DNA of 64,000 nt, from positions 5,208,001-5,272,000 of the forward strand of contig NZ_CP032155.1 in the NCBI RefSeq assembly GCF_008329905.1, read 5' to 3'. The notes beneath the pieces are model-generated. The model made no database searches and had not been told where the DNA came from. It worked only from the letters and a program-made list of their open reading frames with translations. Numbering within the stretch: the first letter of the stretch is position 1; each line of letters opens with the position of its first letter. This stretch comes from Mycobacterium sp. ELW1 (GTDB lineage: Bacteria; Actinomycetota; Actinomycetes; Mycobacteriales; Mycobacteriaceae). Below, piece after piece: positions 24,934 to 36,655 of the stretch. The position numbers were made by a program, and so were the translations under genes.

Positions 24934-26934
24934 ATGAGTGACGGCGGCAACGCCACTCCTGGCCAGCACCGCGCCCCCGACGAGGGCGAGCGGGTGACCA
25001 GGACTCCCCGAGCCGCGGCCGGCGCCGCGCCCTGGGAGCGGGTGACAGCGCCCGCTCCCCCGAGCGGCAACCACACCCAAGGCGTCACAGTCGCCGACCT
25101 GATCGCGAAGGTGTCCGGCTCCCGGCCCGCGATCGAGCCCACCCGGCACCGCGCCGAGGACGACGATTACCACGACTACGACGACGACGTCGCGACAGAT
25201 CTCCCCGACCTGACCGACCTGACCGAACCCATCCCGGTCGTCACCGCCGCCTACGCCGACGAAGTGCCCGACCTCGAGGCGATCCGACGTGCGCGCGGCC
25301 CGCTGGCCGCTGACCCCGACCCGGCGCCGTCGAGCACCACCAAGAAGAAGGCCAAGTCGCGCCGCAAGCCCGTGCTGCTGGCCGGTCGATCCGCGGCGGC
25401 GCTGTTCGCGGTGTCGGCTCTGGTGCTGACCGGCGGCGCCTGGCAGTGGCAGTCCACCAAGAACGATCTGCTGCGCAATGTCGCCGCGCTGGATACCAAT
25501 TCGCGCGACATCATCGATCCGAACGCGCAGTTCGGTGACGAGAACTTCCTGATCGTCGGCGTCGACAGCCGTACCGGCGCCAACGGCGAGATCGGTGCCG
25601 GCACCACGGAGGATGCCGGCGGCGCCCGGTCGGACACCGTGATGCTCGTGAACGTCCCCGCCGACCGCAAGCGCGTCGTCGTGGTGTCGTTCCCCCGCGA
25701 CCTGGCCATCACTCCCGCGTATTGCCAGGCGTGGGACCCCGACACCGGCAAGTACGGCCCGGTCGCCGACAAGGCCACCGGCGAGATGAGTGACGACTAC
25801 CGCTACACCGAGACGAAGCTGAACTCCGCCTACGCCTACGGCGGACCGAAATGCCTGGTCAAGGTCATCCAGAAGATGTCGGGGCTCTCGATCAACCGGT
25901 TCATGGCCGTCGACTTCGCCGGCTTCTCCAAGATGGTCGACGCCGTCGGCGGCGTCGAGGTCTGCAGCACCACCCCGCTGAAGGACTACGAGCTGGGCAC
26001 CGTGCTCGAGAACGCGGGCCGCCAGACGCTCGACGGACACACCGCGCTGAATTACGTCCGCGCCCGCCAGGTCACCACCGAGCTCAACGGCGACTACGGC
26101 CGGATCAAGCGCCAGCAGCTGTTCCTGTCCTCCCTGCTGCGCTCGATCATCTCCAAAGACACCCTGTTCAGCCTCACCAAGCTGAACAACGTGGTCAACG
26201 AGTTCATCGACGACACCTACGTGGACAACGTCCGGACCAAGGACCTGGTCGACCTCGGCCAGTCGTTGCAGGGCGTCAACGCGGGCCGGATCACGTTCGT
26301 CACCGTGCCCACCACCGGCATCACCGACGCCGACGGCAACGAACCGCCGCGCACCCAGGACATCCGCGCGTTGTTCGACGCGATCATCAACGACGATCCG
26401 CTACCCGGCGAGAACGACACCAACGCGACGACGAGCCCGATGACGGCGTCGCAGAACGCCATTCAGGCGGCCAAGCCCAGCCAGGTCGAGCAACAAGGCC
26501 AAACGACGCAGACCGAGTTGGTCAACGCCGTGACCACCGACCCGCAGGACATCACGGTGCAGGTGTCGAACTCCACCGGCCAGGACGGACTAGGCTCCAC
26601 CGCCGCGACCGCGCTGAAGCAGCACGGCTTCCGCGTGTTGGCCCCGGACGACTACACCGGCACCGTCACCGCGACCACGGTGATGTTCTCAGCGGGCAAC
26701 GAGCAGGCCGCCGCCACCGTCGCCGCAGCATTCCCGGACGCGCAGATGGAACGCATGGACGGCTTGGGCGAAACCGTCCAGGTGGTGCTCGGGCCCGACT
26801 TCACAAGTGTGGCCGCCCCACCGCCCAGCGGATCGGCGGTCAGCGTGCAGGTCAGCCACAACTCCAAGAGCACCCCCACCGAGCTGCCCGAGGACCTCAC
26901 GGTCACCAACGCCGCGGATGTCACCTGCGAATAA
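24934..26934 (+). CDS. LytR-CpsA-Psr (LCP) family cell-wall ligase
   Basis: 666 residues from ATG 24934. An acidic, disordered N-terminus (1-145, with [10 protein letters not shown]) is followed by one membrane helix (about 148-170, [20 protein letters not shown]). The LCP domain has [43 protein letters not shown] and ALNYVRARQ with the conserved Asp/Arg residues. A C-terminal LytR_C domain (about 555-640) precedes an acidic tail. LCP enzymes attach arabinogalactan to peptidoglycan outside the membrane. Equivalent position to Rv0822c. Confidence 0.92.
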   Translation: MSDGGNATPGQHRAPDEGERVTRTPRAAAGAAPWERVTAPAPPSGNHTQGVTVADLIAKVSGSRPAIEPTRHRAEDDDYHDYDDDVATDLPDLTDLTEPIPVVTAAYADEVPDLEAIRRARGPLAADPDPAPSSTTKKKAKSRRKPVLLAGRSAAALFAVSALVLTGGAWQWQSTKNDLLRNVAALDTNSRDIIDPNAQFGDENFLIVGVDSRTGANGEIGAGTTEDAGGARSDTVMLVNVPADRKRVVVVSFPRDLAITPAYCQAWDPDTGKYGPVADKATGEMSDDYRYTETKLNSAYAYGGPKCLVKVIQKMSGLSINRFMAVDFAGFSKMVDAVGGVEVCSTTPLKDYELGTVLENAGRQTLDGHTALNYVRARQVTTELNGDYGRIKRQQLFLSSLLRSIISKDTLFSLTKLNNVVNEFIDDTYVDNVRTKDLVDLGQSLQGVNAGRITFVTVPTTGITDADGNEPPRTQDIRALFDAIINDDPLPGENDTNATTSPMTASQNAIQAAKPSQVEQQGQTTQTELVNAVTTDPQDITVQVSNSTGQDGLGSTAATALKQHGFRVLAPDDYTGTVTATTVMFSAGNEQAAATVAAAFPDAQMERMDGLGETVQVVLGPDFTSVAAPPPSGSAVSVQVSHNSKSTPTELPEDLTVTNAADVTCE

Positions 26935-27029
26935 GCCGACTCGACCATGACCGTTGTCTGCGTTCATTCACCGTTCGTTCACTCCACCTCGGCATACTGG
27001 GTGCACTGGCAGAAAGTAGGGTGGACGCC

Positions 27030-27695
27030 ATGCGCACCGCATACCACGAGCAGCTTGATGCTCTGACCGACCAGCTGGCCGAGATGTGCCGGATGGCCGG
27101 ACTCGCCATGGAACGAGCCACACAGTCGCTGCTTCAGGCCGACCTGGTGCTGGCCGAACAGGTCATCACCGACCACGAGCAGATCTCGGCGGCCAGTGCG
27201 CGTGCCGAGGAGGCCGCCTTTGTGCTGCTGGCGCTGCAGGCGCCGGTCGCCGGGGACCTGCGGGCGATCGTCAGCTCCATTCAGATCGTCGCCGACGTCG
27301 ACCGGATGGGAGCGCTGGCGCTGCACGTCGCCAAGATCGCCCGTCGCCGGCATCCGCAGCACACGCTGCCCGAGGAAGTCAACGGTTACTTCGCCGAAAT
27401 GGGCCGCGTAGCAGTCGATTTGGGCAACAGTGCGCGTGAGGTGCTGCTGTCCCGGGATCCGGAGAAGGCACGTCGTATCCGTGAGGAAGACGACGCAATG
27501 GACGATCTGCATCGGCATCTGTTCACCGTGCTGATGGATCGCGAGTGGAAGCACGGGGTGGCCGCCGCGGTCGACGTGACGCTGCTGGGCCGGTTCTACG
27601 AGCGCTTCGCCGACCATGCCGTCGAGATCTCCCGCCGCGTGATCTTCCAGGTGACCGGCCGGCTGCCCGAAGAAGAGGAAATCGCGGCGACCTGA
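27030..27695 (+). CDS. phoU: Phosphate signalling complex protein PhoU
   Basis: 221 residues from ATG 27030. Two PhoU helical repeats: [22 protein letters not shown] and [22 protein letters not shown] in the first, [14 protein letters not shown] and [20 protein letters not shown] in the second, with E/DxxxD metal sites. It couples Pst transport to the SenX3-RegX3 two-component system and holds the pathway off when phosphate is ample. It converges on pstB across a strong bidirectional terminator. Corresponds to phoY2. Confidence 0.95.
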   Translation: MRTAYHEQLDALTDQLAEMCRMAGLAMERATQSLLQADLVLAEQVITDHEQISAASARAEEAAFVLLALQAPVAGDLRAIVSSIQIVADVDRMGALALHVAKIARRRHPQHTLPEEVNGYFAEMGRVAVDLGNSAREVLLSRDPEKARRIREEDDAMDDLHRHLFTVLMDREWKHGVAAAVDVTLLGRFYERFADHAVEISRRVIFQVTGRLPEEEEIAAT

Positions 27696-27713
27696 GCCTG
27701 CGCCCGACATACA

Positions 27714-27751
27714 AAAAATCCGGTATCGCCTTGCGGCGATACCGGATTTTT
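27714..27751. terminator. Bidirectional intrinsic terminator between phoU and pstB
   Basis: A 17-bp perfect inverted repeat (27714-27730 and 27735-27751) closes on a TTGC loop. The arms end in AAAAA on one side and TTTTT on the other, so each strand reads a GC-rich stem followed by a U tract. It stops phoU transcription rightward and pstSCAB transcription leftward. Classical U-tailed terminators are uncommon in mycobacteria, so this is a clean example. Confidence 0.92.
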
Positions 27752-27764
27752 GTTGGTACTGGCC

Positions 27765-28541
27765 CTAGCCGAATCGGCCGGAGATGTAGTCCTCGGTGGC
27801 CTTCTGGCGCGGATTCGAGAAGATCTTCTCGGTGTCGTCGATCTCGACCAGGCGGCCCGGCTTACCGGTGGCCTCCAGGTTGAAGAACGCGGTCTGGTCG
27901 CTGACCCGCGCGGCCTGCTGCATGTTGTGCGTGACGATCACGATCGTGAACTCCTGCTTGAGTTCGCCGATCAGGTCCTCGATGGCCAGCGTGGAGATCG
28001 GGTCCAGCGCCGAACACGGCTCGTCCATCAGCAGCACGTCGGGCTGGACGGCGATGGCACGGGCGATGCACAGTCGCTGCTGCTGACCGCCGGACAGCCC
28101 GCCGCCGGGCTTTTCTAGCCGGTCCTTGACCTCGTTCCACAGGTTGGCGCCCTTGAGCGAACGCTCTGCGGTCTCGTCGAGCACCTTCTTGTTACGGACG
28201 CCCTGCAGCTTCAGGCCAGCCACCACATTGTCGCGAATCGACATGGTGGGGAACGGGTTTGGCCGCTGGAAGACCATGCCGATGGTCTTGCGCACGCCGA
28301 CCGGGTCGACCCCGGATCCGTAGATGTTCTCGCCGTCGAGCAGCACCGAGCCCTCGACCCGGGCACCCGGGATGACCTCGTGCATACGGTTGAGCGTGCG
28401 GAGCACCGTGGACTTGCCGCAACCCGACGGACCGATGAACGCGGTCACGTTGCGCGGCGGCACCGCCAGCGATACGTCGGCGACAGCGTGGAATGCGCCG
28501 TAGTAGATGTTGACGTCTTTGAGATCAAGCCGCTTGGCCAT
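27765..28541 (-). CDS. pstB: Phosphate ABC transporter ATP-binding protein
   Basis: 258 residues. Walker A is GPSGCGKST (37-45), the Q-loop VFQRPNPFP, the signature LSGGQQQR (149-156), Walker B VLLMDEP and the switch [12 protein letters not shown]. This is the exact PstB layout including [15 protein letters not shown]. It hydrolyses ATP to drive phosphate import through PstA/PstC. Last gene of pstSCAB, nine bases after pstA. Known as phoT in M. tuberculosis. Confidence 0.97.
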   Translation of the reverse strand: MAKRLDLKDVNIYYGAFHAVADVSLAVPPRNVTAFIGPSGCGKSTVLRTLNRMHEVIPGARVEGSVLLDGENIYGSGVDPVGVRKTIGMVFQRPNPFPTMSIRDNVVAGLKLQGVRNKKVLDETAERSLKGANLWNEVKDRLEKPGGGLSGGQQQRLCIARAIAVQPDVLLMDEPCSALDPISTLAIEDLIGELKQEFTIVIVTHNMQQAARVSDQTAFFNLEATGKPGRLVEIDDTEKIFSNPRQKATEDYISGRFG

Positions 28542-28550
28542 CGAAGGCTC

Positions 28551-29465
28551 CTAAACCTTTTTCGGGGCAAAGAATTTGGCGATGAAGCGCGCACCGACGT
28601 TGAGGATCGCGATCAGCACGATCAGCGTCAGCGCTGCGCCCCACAGTCGGTCGGTGGGAACGGGATTGGCACCTGCACCGGCCGATGTCTGGTCGTACAT
28701 CATGCCGGGTAGCGAGCCCATGAACCCGTTGAACATGTCGAAGTTCATCGCCTGCGAGTAGCCGACCAGGATCAGCAGCGGCGCCGTCTCGCCCATGACG
28801 CGGGCCAGCGCCAGCATGATGCCGGTGACGATGCCCGACAGCGCAGTCGGAATGACAATGCGCGCAATGGTTTTCCATTTCGGCACGCCGAGCGCATAAC
28901 TGGCCTCGCGCAGGTCCATCGGAACGATCCGCAGCATCTCCTCGGTGGAGCGCACGATCACGGGGATCATCAACAGCACCAGGGCCAGTGACACCGCGAA
29001 CCCGGAACGCTGAAAACCCAACGTGGCCACCCACAATGCGTAGATGAACAGCGCGGCGACGATCGACGGCACACCGGTGAGAATGTCGACCATGAACGTG
29101 GTGATCTTGCCCAGCCGGGTGCCGCCGCCGTACTCCACCAGATAGATGCCGACGAATACGCCGACCGGAATCGAGATCACCGCGCAGAACAAGCCCTGCA
29201 GCAGGGTTCCCACCAATGCGTGGTAGACGCCACCGCCGGGCATGAACGCGGTCATACCGGACTGCGAATGCGTCCACCAGCCGCTGTCGAGGACGATCTT
29301 CAAACCCTTGCTGATCACCGAGTACAGCACCCAGATCAGCGGCACCACGGCCACGAACACCGACAGCGTCACCAGTACGGTGGCGGTGTTGTTGGTCAGC
29401 TTGCGCCGCAGGCTGACCGCCTGGAAGGTCGGCGCCTTGACCGGCTTGTCGAGTGTCGAGGTCAT
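28551..29465 (-). CDS. pstA: Phosphate ABC transporter permease PstA
   Basis: 304 residues with six predicted membrane helices. The EAA loop [29 protein letters not shown] contacts Pst[15 protein letters not shown] and [24 protein letters not shown] are typical of PstA. It pairs with PstC to form the channel. The ATG overlaps the pstC stop by four bases. Expression follows the Pho box upstream of pstS. Confidence 0.96.
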   Translation of the reverse strand: MTSTLDKPVKAPTFQAVSLRRKLTNNTATVLVTLSVFVAVVPLIWVLYSVISKGLKIVLDSGWWTHSQSGMTAFMPGGGVYHALVGTLLQGLFCAVISIPVGVFVGIYLVEYGGGTRLGKITTFMVDILTGVPSIVAALFIYALWVATLGFQRSGFAVSLALVLLMIPVIVRSTEEMLRIVPMDLREASYALGVPKWKTIARIVIPTALSGIVTGIMLALARVMGETAPLLILVGYSQAMNFDMFNGFMGSLPGMMYDQTSAGAGANPVPTDRLWGAALTLIVLIAILNVGARFIAKFFAPKKV

Positions 29466-30517
29466 CGGGCACCCCTTCCGGCCACCGCGGCGCGGGCCGC
29501 CGAGTTGACCACGAACGTCAGGATGAACAGCACCAGGCCGGCGGCGATGTAAGCCCCCGCCTTGTACTGGTCATTGAATTCCGAAGCGGCCGAAGCGATC
29601 TTGCTGGCGAAGGTGTACCCGGCGTCGAACAGCGACCAACCGAACGCCTTCTGCGTGCCGCGCAGGATGATCAGCAGCGCGATCGTCTCACCGAGGGCGC
29701 GGCCCAGGCCGAGCATCGCGCCGCTGATGTAGCCGGACAGACCGAACGGCAGCACCGTGGTCCTGACCACTTCCCAGCGGGTCGCACCGAGCGCCAGCGC
29801 GGCCTCGATCTGTCCCCGTGGCGTCTGGACGAACACCTCGCGGCTGACGGCGGTGATGATCGGCAGGATCATCACCGCCAGCACGATCCCGGCGGTGAAG
29901 ATGGTGCCGCCGCCGGCCACCGACGCGTTGCCGGTGTCGAACAAGAACAGCCAGCTCAGGTTGCCGTTGAGCCACATCGCGAGCGGCTTGAGGACTGGAG
30001 CCAGCACGTACAGGCCCCAGACGCCGTAGATGATCGACGGCACGGCGGCCAGGAGATCCACCATGTAGCCCAGCGGCCCGGCCACCCGGCGCGGGGCGTA
30101 CTGCGTCAAGAAGATCGCGATACCGAGCGCCACCGGCATCGCCAGGACCAGGGCGAACAGCGAGACGAACACCGTCACCTGCAGCAGGTCCAGGATGCCG
30201 AACTTCATGTGGGCGGTGTCGGTGGTGACCCAGTTGCCGCCGTAGGTGAAGAAGTTGACGTCGTTTCGGCCCAGCGCCGGTACCGCACGCCAGACGAGGA
30301 ACAGGCCGATCGCGGCGATCAGCGCGATGACGAGAACGCCGGAACCTTCGGACAGCCCGCGGAAGATCCGGTCACCGAGGCGCACCTTGGCTGTTCCGGA
30401 CGGGTTCGTCGGAATCGAGGGCTTCCCGGGGAAGGGTGCGGCCACGACCTCGCCGGATCCAGCCTCCGCTGGATTAGGCCCGGGTACGTCTTGGGTCACA
30501 TCCACCCCATCGCTCAC
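29462..30517 (-). CDS. pstC: Phosphate ABC transporter permease PstC
   Basis: 351 residues from GTG 30517, chosen for GGAGAG four bases upstream; in-frame ATG 30529 and GTG 30535 would add 4-6 residues. A long cytoplasmic Pro/Gly-rich N-terminus (about 1-55) precedes six membrane helices. The EAA loop is [28 protein letters not shown], and [28 protein letters not shown] is typical PstC. It lies 45 bases after pstS and overlaps pstA. Confidence 0.95.
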   Translation of the reverse strand: MSDGVDVTQDVPGPNPAEAGSGEVVAAPFPGKPSIPTNPSGTAKVRLGDRIFRGLSEGSGVLVIALIAAIGLFLVWRAVPALGRNDVNFFTYGGNWVTTDTAHMKFGILDLLQVTVFVSLFALVLAMPVALGIAIFLTQYAPRRVAGPLGYMVDLLAAVPSIIYGVWGLYVLAPVLKPLAMWLNGNLSWLFLFDTGNASVAGGGTIFTAGIVLAVMILPIITAVSREVFVQTPRGQIEAALALGATRWEVVRTTVLPFGLSGYISGAMLGLGRALGETIALLIILRGTQKAFGWSLFDAGYTFASKIASAASEFNDQYKAGAYIAAGLVLFILTFVVNSAARAAVAGRGAR

Positions 30518-30562
30518 TGATCTCTCCATCGTCACCGCAATCGACCTGCCTCGCCAGCGCTC

Positions 30563-31693
30563 TTACAGAATTGCTTTGACGGCGGTCAGCAACCGCTGCT
30601 TGAACGCGTCAGGCAGCGGGACGTAGCCGGCAGCGGGCAGGCCCGCCTGGCCGTCGTTGGCCGCCACGGTCAGGAAGGACTTGACTGCCGCAGAGGTGTC
30701 GGCGTCGTAGCCCTTCGAGCAGACGATCTCGTAGGTCGCCAGCATCAGCGGGTAGGCGCCCGCCGCCTTGGTGGCGTACAGCGAGTTCAGGTCCAGCTTC
30801 AGGTCATTGCCGTCGGCCGCGAACTTCGCGGAGTCGATGGCGGCCTTGGCCGAATCGTCGCTCAGCGCGACCGCGCCACCGCCGTTGTCGATCTCGGCGG
30901 CGGTCAGCTTGGCCTGATCGGCGAAGCCCTTCTCGACGTAGCCGATCGCACCCGGGGTGGACTGCACGGCCTGCACCACGCCGGCCGACTTCTGTGCACC
31001 CTCACCGGCGCCGCCCTGGAACTCCTTGCCGGCACCCTTGGTCCAGGTCTGCGGTGCAGCCGCGGCCAGGTACTTCTGGAAGTTGTCGGTGGTGCCCGAG
31101 GAATCCGAACGGTAGATCGGCGTGATCTTCTGGTCCGGCAGCGAGACACCGCTGTTCAGCGCCGCGATGGCCGGGTCGTTCCAGTTGGTGATCGCACCGG
31201 TGAAGATCTTGGCCAGCACATCGGGGTTGATGACGAGCTTGTCGACGCCGGGCAGGTTGTAGCCCAGCGCGACGGGACCGAACACCAGCGGCAGGTTCCA
31301 GGCCGGGTTACCACCGCAGCGCTTGGCGGCCGGATCGACCTGATCCTTCGACAGCGGCGAGTCGGACCCGGCGAAGTCGACCTGGCCTGCGATGAACTGG
31401 GTGACACCCGCGCCGGAGCCGGTCGGGTTGTACGAGAGGTTCTTGCCCGCGCACTTCTGGCCCCACACCTGGTTGAACACCGCGACGGCGTTCTGCTGTG
31501 CGGTCGAGCCCTCGGCGGTCACGGCATTCTTGCCACCGCAGTCGGCCGAAGCGCTGGACGAACCGGACGCCGCGTTGGTCGAGGACGACGTTCCGGCGTT
31601 GTTGTCGCTTCCGCAGGCGGTGAGCGTCAGGCCGGTGATGGCCGTTGCTGACGCAGTCACGAAGAACGCCTTGCCAAACCTGTTCAGATTCAC
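30563..31693 (-). CDS. pstS: Phosphate-binding lipoprotein PstS
   Basis: 376 residues from GTG 31693. A lipoprotein signal ends in LTLTAC (Cys27). The mature protein has AEGSTAQQNAV, NPTGSGAGVTQFIAGQVDFAGSDSPL, FTGAITNWNDP, YRSDSSGTTDNF and GAIGYVEKG, the phosphate-binding loops of the PstS family, with a Ser/Ala/Asn-rich linker after the lipid anchor. It captures phosphate outside the membrane. First gene of pstSCAB, with a three-repeat Pho box about 100 bases upstream. Confidence 0.96.
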   Translation of the reverse strand: MNLNRFGKAFFVTASATAITGLTLTACGSDNNAGTSSSTNAASGSSSASADCGGKNAVTAEGSTAQQNAVAVFNQVWGQKCAGKNLSYNPTGSGAGVTQFIAGQVDFAGSDSPLSKDQVDPAAKRCGGNPAWNLPLVFGPVALGYNLPGVDKLVINPDVLAKIFTGAITNWNDPAIAALNSGVSLPDQKITPIYRSDSSGTTDNFQKYLAAAAPQTWTKGAGKEFQGGAGEGAQKSAGVVQAVQSTPGAIGYVEKGFADQAKLTAAEIDNGGGAVALSDDSAKAAIDSAKFAADGNDLKLDLNSLYATKAAGAYPLMLATYEIVCSKGYDADTSAAVKSFLTVAANDGQAGLPAAGYVPLPDAFKQRLLTAVKAIL

Positions 31694-31793
31694 CTATCCC
31701 ACTTTCTCCAGTGTTGCCCTGTTCGCCCCGGTAGGAGCGCATGCACCACCCCGGAAGTTAGGCGTTGGTAGTGGACGGAACCCACCCGGAATA

Positions 31794-31821
31794 TGAACGG
31801 AAGGTGAACAGGTTGATGAAC
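31794..31821 (-). promoter_or_regulatory. Pho box (RegX3-type direct repeats) upstream of pstS
   Basis: Reading toward pstS, GTTCA occurs three times (31821-31817, 31809-31805, 31798-31794) at 12- and 11-base spacing, the helical-turn spacing of OmpR/PhoB-type binding sites. Mycobacterial RegX3 is known to bind such GTTCA direct repeats at phosphate genes. Position fits phosphate-starvation activation of pstSCAB. Confidence 0.8.
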
Positions 31822-31844
31822 GACGCATTGCGGGCAGCCGCTAA

Positions 31845-33685
<1,841 letters not shown>

Positions 33686-33889
33686 ACTCTCCAATGCCCC
33701 GGATACTCATCGTCGACAGCGCCGTCGCGGTGACCCACCAGACTCATGGGCGACATATGACCGTTACCCGGCCATGGGTCATCTAACTTTAACCCGCTAC
33801 CTGCTATTTAGCTGATTTGAACGACTCCACCTGCCGTCGAGGGGGTGCGCGGCGGTCGCTGCGCACTGGTTGTACGCCAGAATGTGCAG

Positions 33890-34687
33890 GTGCGAAAGCT
33901 GCTGATCACTCTCGGTGCGACGCTGCTCGCCGTGGTCGTCGGGGCGGTCGGCGTCGATTTCGGGGCGACGATCTACGCCGAGTACCGGCTGGCCCGCACC
34001 GTGCGCAGCGCCGCCGGACTGTCGTTCGACCCGTCGGTGGCGATCCTGGGCTTTCCTTTTATCCAGCAGGCCATGCACCACCACTTCGACGAAATCGAGA
34101 TCAAGGCCAACGGCGTGGCCCATGAAGTAGTGGGCAAGGCCTCGCTGGAGGCCACCCTGCACAACATCGACCTCACCGAAGCTTCCTGGCTGATCAGACC
34201 GGATGCGAATCTGCCGGTCGGCAAGCTGGAGAGCCGCATCATCATCGACTCGCTGCACCTCGGCCGGTTCGTCGGAATCACCGACCTGATGGTGGAGGCC
34301 CCGTCGAAGGAGACCAACGACGCCACCGGCGGGACCACCGAGTCGGGTATCTCCGGCAGCAAGGGCCTGGTCTTCACCGGTACGCCGAAGAAGGCCGATT
34401 TCGACAAGCCGGTCAGCGTCGCCGTCGACCTGTCGGTGGCCGGCCCGGAGCAGACCACGCTGGTGTTCACGGCGACGGATGTCCAGACCGGTCCCGGCAC
34501 CGCTGACCAGCCGGTACCCGAGGACAAGAAGGCGGCGGTGCTGGCGGCGTTCAGCGGCAGCCTGCCCGGCCAGAAGCTGCCGTTCGGGGTGCGCCCGACC
34601 ACCGAGGGCGCCCGCGGCTCGGACATCATCATCGAAGGCATCGCCGAGGGAGTAACCATCCGACTCGACGGGTTCACACAGTCATGA
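33890..34687 (+). CDS. lmeA: DUF2993 protein, LmeA-like (lipomannan elongation)
   Basis: 265 residues from GTG 33890 (RKLLITLGATLLAVVVGAV signal segment at the N-terminus). The DUF2993 domain follows: AGLSFDPSVAILGFPFIQQAMHHHFDEIEIKANGV, SLEATLHNIDLTEASW, and the C-terminal KLPFGVRPTTEGARGSDIIIEG. LmeA at this locus (Rv0817c neighbourhood) is known as a periplasmic protein needed for mannan chain elongation. It diverges from glnR across about 200 bases and overlaps the thioredoxin gene by four bases. Confidence 0.85.
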   Translation: MRKLLITLGATLLAVVVGAVGVDFGATIYAEYRLARTVRSAAGLSFDPSVAILGFPFIQQAMHHHFDEIEIKANGVAHEVVGKASLEATLHNIDLTEASWLIRPDANLPVGKLESRIIIDSLHLGRFVGITDLMVEAPSKETNDATGGTTESGISGSKGLVFTGTPKKADFDKPVSVAVDLSVAGPEQTTLVFTATDVQTGPGTADQPVPEDKKAAVLAAFSGSLPGQKLPFGVRPTTEGARGSDIIIEGIAEGVTIRLDGFTQS

Positions 34688-35103
34688 GCCCCGCATTGAT
34701 CACCGCGATCGTCGCCATCGCCGCCGCGCTGGGCGTGGCGATCGTCGCAGGCGTGCTGCACAACCGGCGGTCCGGAGTCGTACGCGAAGCCGAATCGCAC
34801 GACGTCGACGTCAGCGACCTGGGATTATCCCGCACCGGTCCGACCATCGTGCATTTCAGCGCAGTGTGGTGCGGACCCTGTGCCGGGGTGCGGCGCGTGG
34901 TCAATCAGGTCTGCGCCGATCTCCGTGATGTCGCCCACGTCGAAATCGACATGGATGCCGATCCGGCTGCCGCGCGCAAGCTTTCGGTGCTGTCGCTGCC
35001 GACCACGTTCATCTTCGACGCCGACGGCCGGCAGCGGTACCGGACGGCAGGGGTCCCCAAGGCCGCTGACCTGCGCGCGGCCCTCGAGCCTCTGTTGGCC
35101 TGA
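34684..35103 (+). CDS. Membrane-anchored thioredoxin-like protein
   Basis: 139 residues. An N-terminal membrane helix (about 3-25) is followed by a thioredoxin fold with HFSAVWCGPCAGVRRV (Cys63, Cys66) and the cis-proline segment SLPTTFIF. The WCGPC site is that of true thioredoxins. It starts within the lmeA stop (ATGA). Its 3' end contains the -35 region of the polycysteine leader that opens the sulfur operon. Corresponds to ThiX/Rv0816c. Confidence 0.9.
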   Translation: MSPALITAIVAIAAALGVAIVAGVLHNRRSGVVREAESHDVDVSDLGLSRTGPTIVHFSAVWCGPCAGVRRVVNQVCADLRDVAHVEIDMDADPAAARKLSVLSLPTTFIFDADGRQRYRTAGVPKAADLRAALEPLLA

Positions 35104-35125
35104 GACCCCGGTCATTGGGTACCAT
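35095..35125 (+). promoter_or_regulatory. Promoter of polycysteine leader/sulfur operon
   Basis: TTGGCC (35095-35100) and TACCAT (35120-35125) are 19 bases apart. The predicted start about seven bases later falls on or next to the GTG at 35133, so the transcript would be leaderless at the polycysteine reading frame. The -35 element lies in the end of the thioredoxin gene. Confidence 0.6.
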
Positions 35126-35132
35126 GACTCGC

Positions 35133-35225
35133 GTGTCGACCCGCCTCGAGCTAGCGCTCACCAAGCGTCGCGCAGTCGATCTGTGCCGCGTTGCGGGTTG
35201 TTGCTGTTGTTGCTGTAGCTGCTGA
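35133..35225 (+). CDS. Polycysteine leader peptide (cysteine-responsive attenuator)
   Basis: A 30-codon frame from GTG 35133 (or ATG 35124): VSTRLELALTKRRAVDLCRV, then AGCCCCCCSC and stop. Eight cysteines sit in the last 13 residues, six in a row. In mycobacteria, leaderless polycysteine short ORFs are known to sense cysteine by ribosome pausing and attenuate the downstream sulfur operon. Here DUF4395, sseA and sseC follow. The 88 bases to the next start contain GCGGC/GCCGC-type segments that could fold, but I did not resolve the switch. Confidence 0.88.
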   Translation: MSTRLELALTKRRAVDLCRVAGCCCCCCSC

Positions 35226-35313
35226 GTCGCCGCGCCTTCTTTCGCGCCGCCACTCCGAAGCGGCCGTTTGCGGCTCGTTTCCGCCCAGCCCCGATCAGCA
35301 ACAGGAGAAAAAT

Positions 35314-35784
35314 ATGTCCACCAGCACCACCAACACCCCCGCCGTCGCCCAGGTGGATGTCCGCGGCCCCCGGTTCGCGGCCTGGGTCACCACGGCCGTC
35401 CTCGTCGCAGTCCTCGTCGTCTCGGGATTCAGCGCCGTTGCCGCAGCCGTCCTCCTGGCGCTGCAGGCCGTGGTGTTCGGAATCGGGGCGCTACGCGGGC
35501 CGCGTCAGCACCCCTACGGAGTGATCTTCGCCAACATCGTCGCCCCGCGACTGAGCCCCGTCTCCGAGCGGGAGCCGGTGCCGCCGTTGAAGTTCGCACA
35601 ACTGGTGGGATTCGTGTTCGCCGTCGCCGGCGTCGCCGGCTTCGCCCTGGGCGCACCGCTGGTCGGCACCGTCGCCACCGCGTTCGCTCTGTTCGCCGCT
35701 TTCCTCAACGCGGCCTTCGGCATCTGCCTGGGCTGCCAGATCTACCCACTGGTGGCCAGGCTGCGTACGCCGGCCACCACCTGA
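35314..35784 (+). CDS. DUF4395 membrane protein
   Basis: 156 residues from ATG 35314 with CAGGAGA upstream. Four hydrophobic segments (about 20-40, 42-58, 92-112, 114-134) surround GPRQHPYGVIFANIVAPRLSP. CLGCQIYPLV near the C-terminus gives a CxxC pair. Family members often sit beside rhodaneses; a role in moving or handling sulfur species across the membrane is inferred from position. It lies 35 bases before sseA behind the polycysteine leader. Confidence 0.85.
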   Translation: MSTSTTNTPAVAQVDVRGPRFAAWVTTAVLVAVLVVSGFSAVAAAVLLALQAVVFGIGALRGPRQHPYGVIFANIVAPRLSPVSEREPVPPLKFAQLVGFVFAVAGVAGFALGAPLVGTVATAFALFAAFLNAAFGICLGCQIYPLVARLRTPATT

Positions 35785-35819
35785 GCTTTTCTAGACACGC
35801 AACCGAAAGGAACTACTTC

Positions 35820-36653
35820 ATGGCACGCTCCGACGTCCTGGTCTCCACCGACTGGGCCGAGAGCAATCTCGACGCGCCGAACGTCGTCTTCGTCGAGGTC
35901 GACGAGGACACCTCGGCTTACGAAGACGGCCACATCGCCGGCGCCGTCAGGCTGGACTGGAAGACCGAACTGCAGGACCAGGTCAAGCGTGACTTCGTCG
36001 ATCAGCAACAGTTCTCGAAGTTGTTGTCCGACAAGGGAATCAGCAACGACGACACGGTGATCCTGTACGGCGGCAACAACAACTGGTTCGCCGCGTACGC
36101 CTACTGGTACTTCAAGCTGTACGGCCACGAGAACGTCAAGCTGCTCGACGGCGGACGCAAGAAGTGGGAACTCGACGGACGCCCCCTGGTGACCGAGGTG
36201 CCCGACCGGCCCGCCACCTCGTACGCCGCGAAGGCTCCCGACAACACCATTCGCGCGTTCCGCGACGAGGTGATCGCCGCCATCAACGCCAAGAACCTGG
36301 TGGACGTGCGGTCCCCCGACGAGTTCTCCGGCAAGATCCTCGCGCCGGCCCACCTCCCGCAGGAACAGAGCCAGCGCCCCGGGCATATCCCCGGCGCCAT
36401 CAACGTTCCGTGGAGCAGGGCTGCGAACGAGGACGGCACCTTCAAGTCCGACGAGGAATTGGCCAAGCTCTACGCCGCGGCCGGCCTGGACGGCGAGAAG
36501 GAGACGATCGCCTACTGCCGAATCGGCGAGCGGTCATCGCACACCTGGTTCGTGCTCCAGGAACTGTTGGGGCACAAGAACGTCAAGAACTACGACGGTA
36601 GTTGGACCGAATATGGCTCCCTGGTGGGGGCCCCGATCGAGTTGGGAAGTTGA
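35820..36653 (+). CDS. Thiosulfate sulfurtransferase (rhodanese, SseA/CysA2 type)
   Basis: 277 residues from ATG 35820. Two rhodanese domains: an inactive N-terminal one (GHIAGAVRLDW) and a catalytic C-terminal one with LVDVRSPDEFSGK, RPGHIPGAINVPW and the active loop YCRIGERSSH (Cys233). It transfers sulfur from thiosulfate to a thiophilic acceptor. The next gene sseC starts two bases after the stop. Control by cysteine supply through the upstream leader is expected. Confidence 0.93.
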   Translation: MARSDVLVSTDWAESNLDAPNVVFVEVDEDTSAYEDGHIAGAVRLDWKTELQDQVKRDFVDQQQFSKLLSDKGISNDDTVILYGGNNNWFAAYAYWYFKLYGHENVKLLDGGRKKWELDGRPLVTEVPDRPATSYAAKAPDNTIRAFRDEVIAAINAKNLVDVRSPDEFSGKILAPAHLPQEQSQRPGHIPGAINVPWSRAANEDGTFKSDEELAKLYAAAGLDGEKETIAYCRIGERSSHTWFVLQELLGHKNVKNYDGSWTEYGSLVGAPIELGS

Positions 36654-36655
36654 TC

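Noticed and set aside
25851..27695. A 614-codon open frame spanning the LCP gene end and phoU
   Set aside because: Its first part is an Arg/His/Pro-rich shadow of the LCP gene in another frame; only the phoU portion from 27030 has family similarity and its own start.
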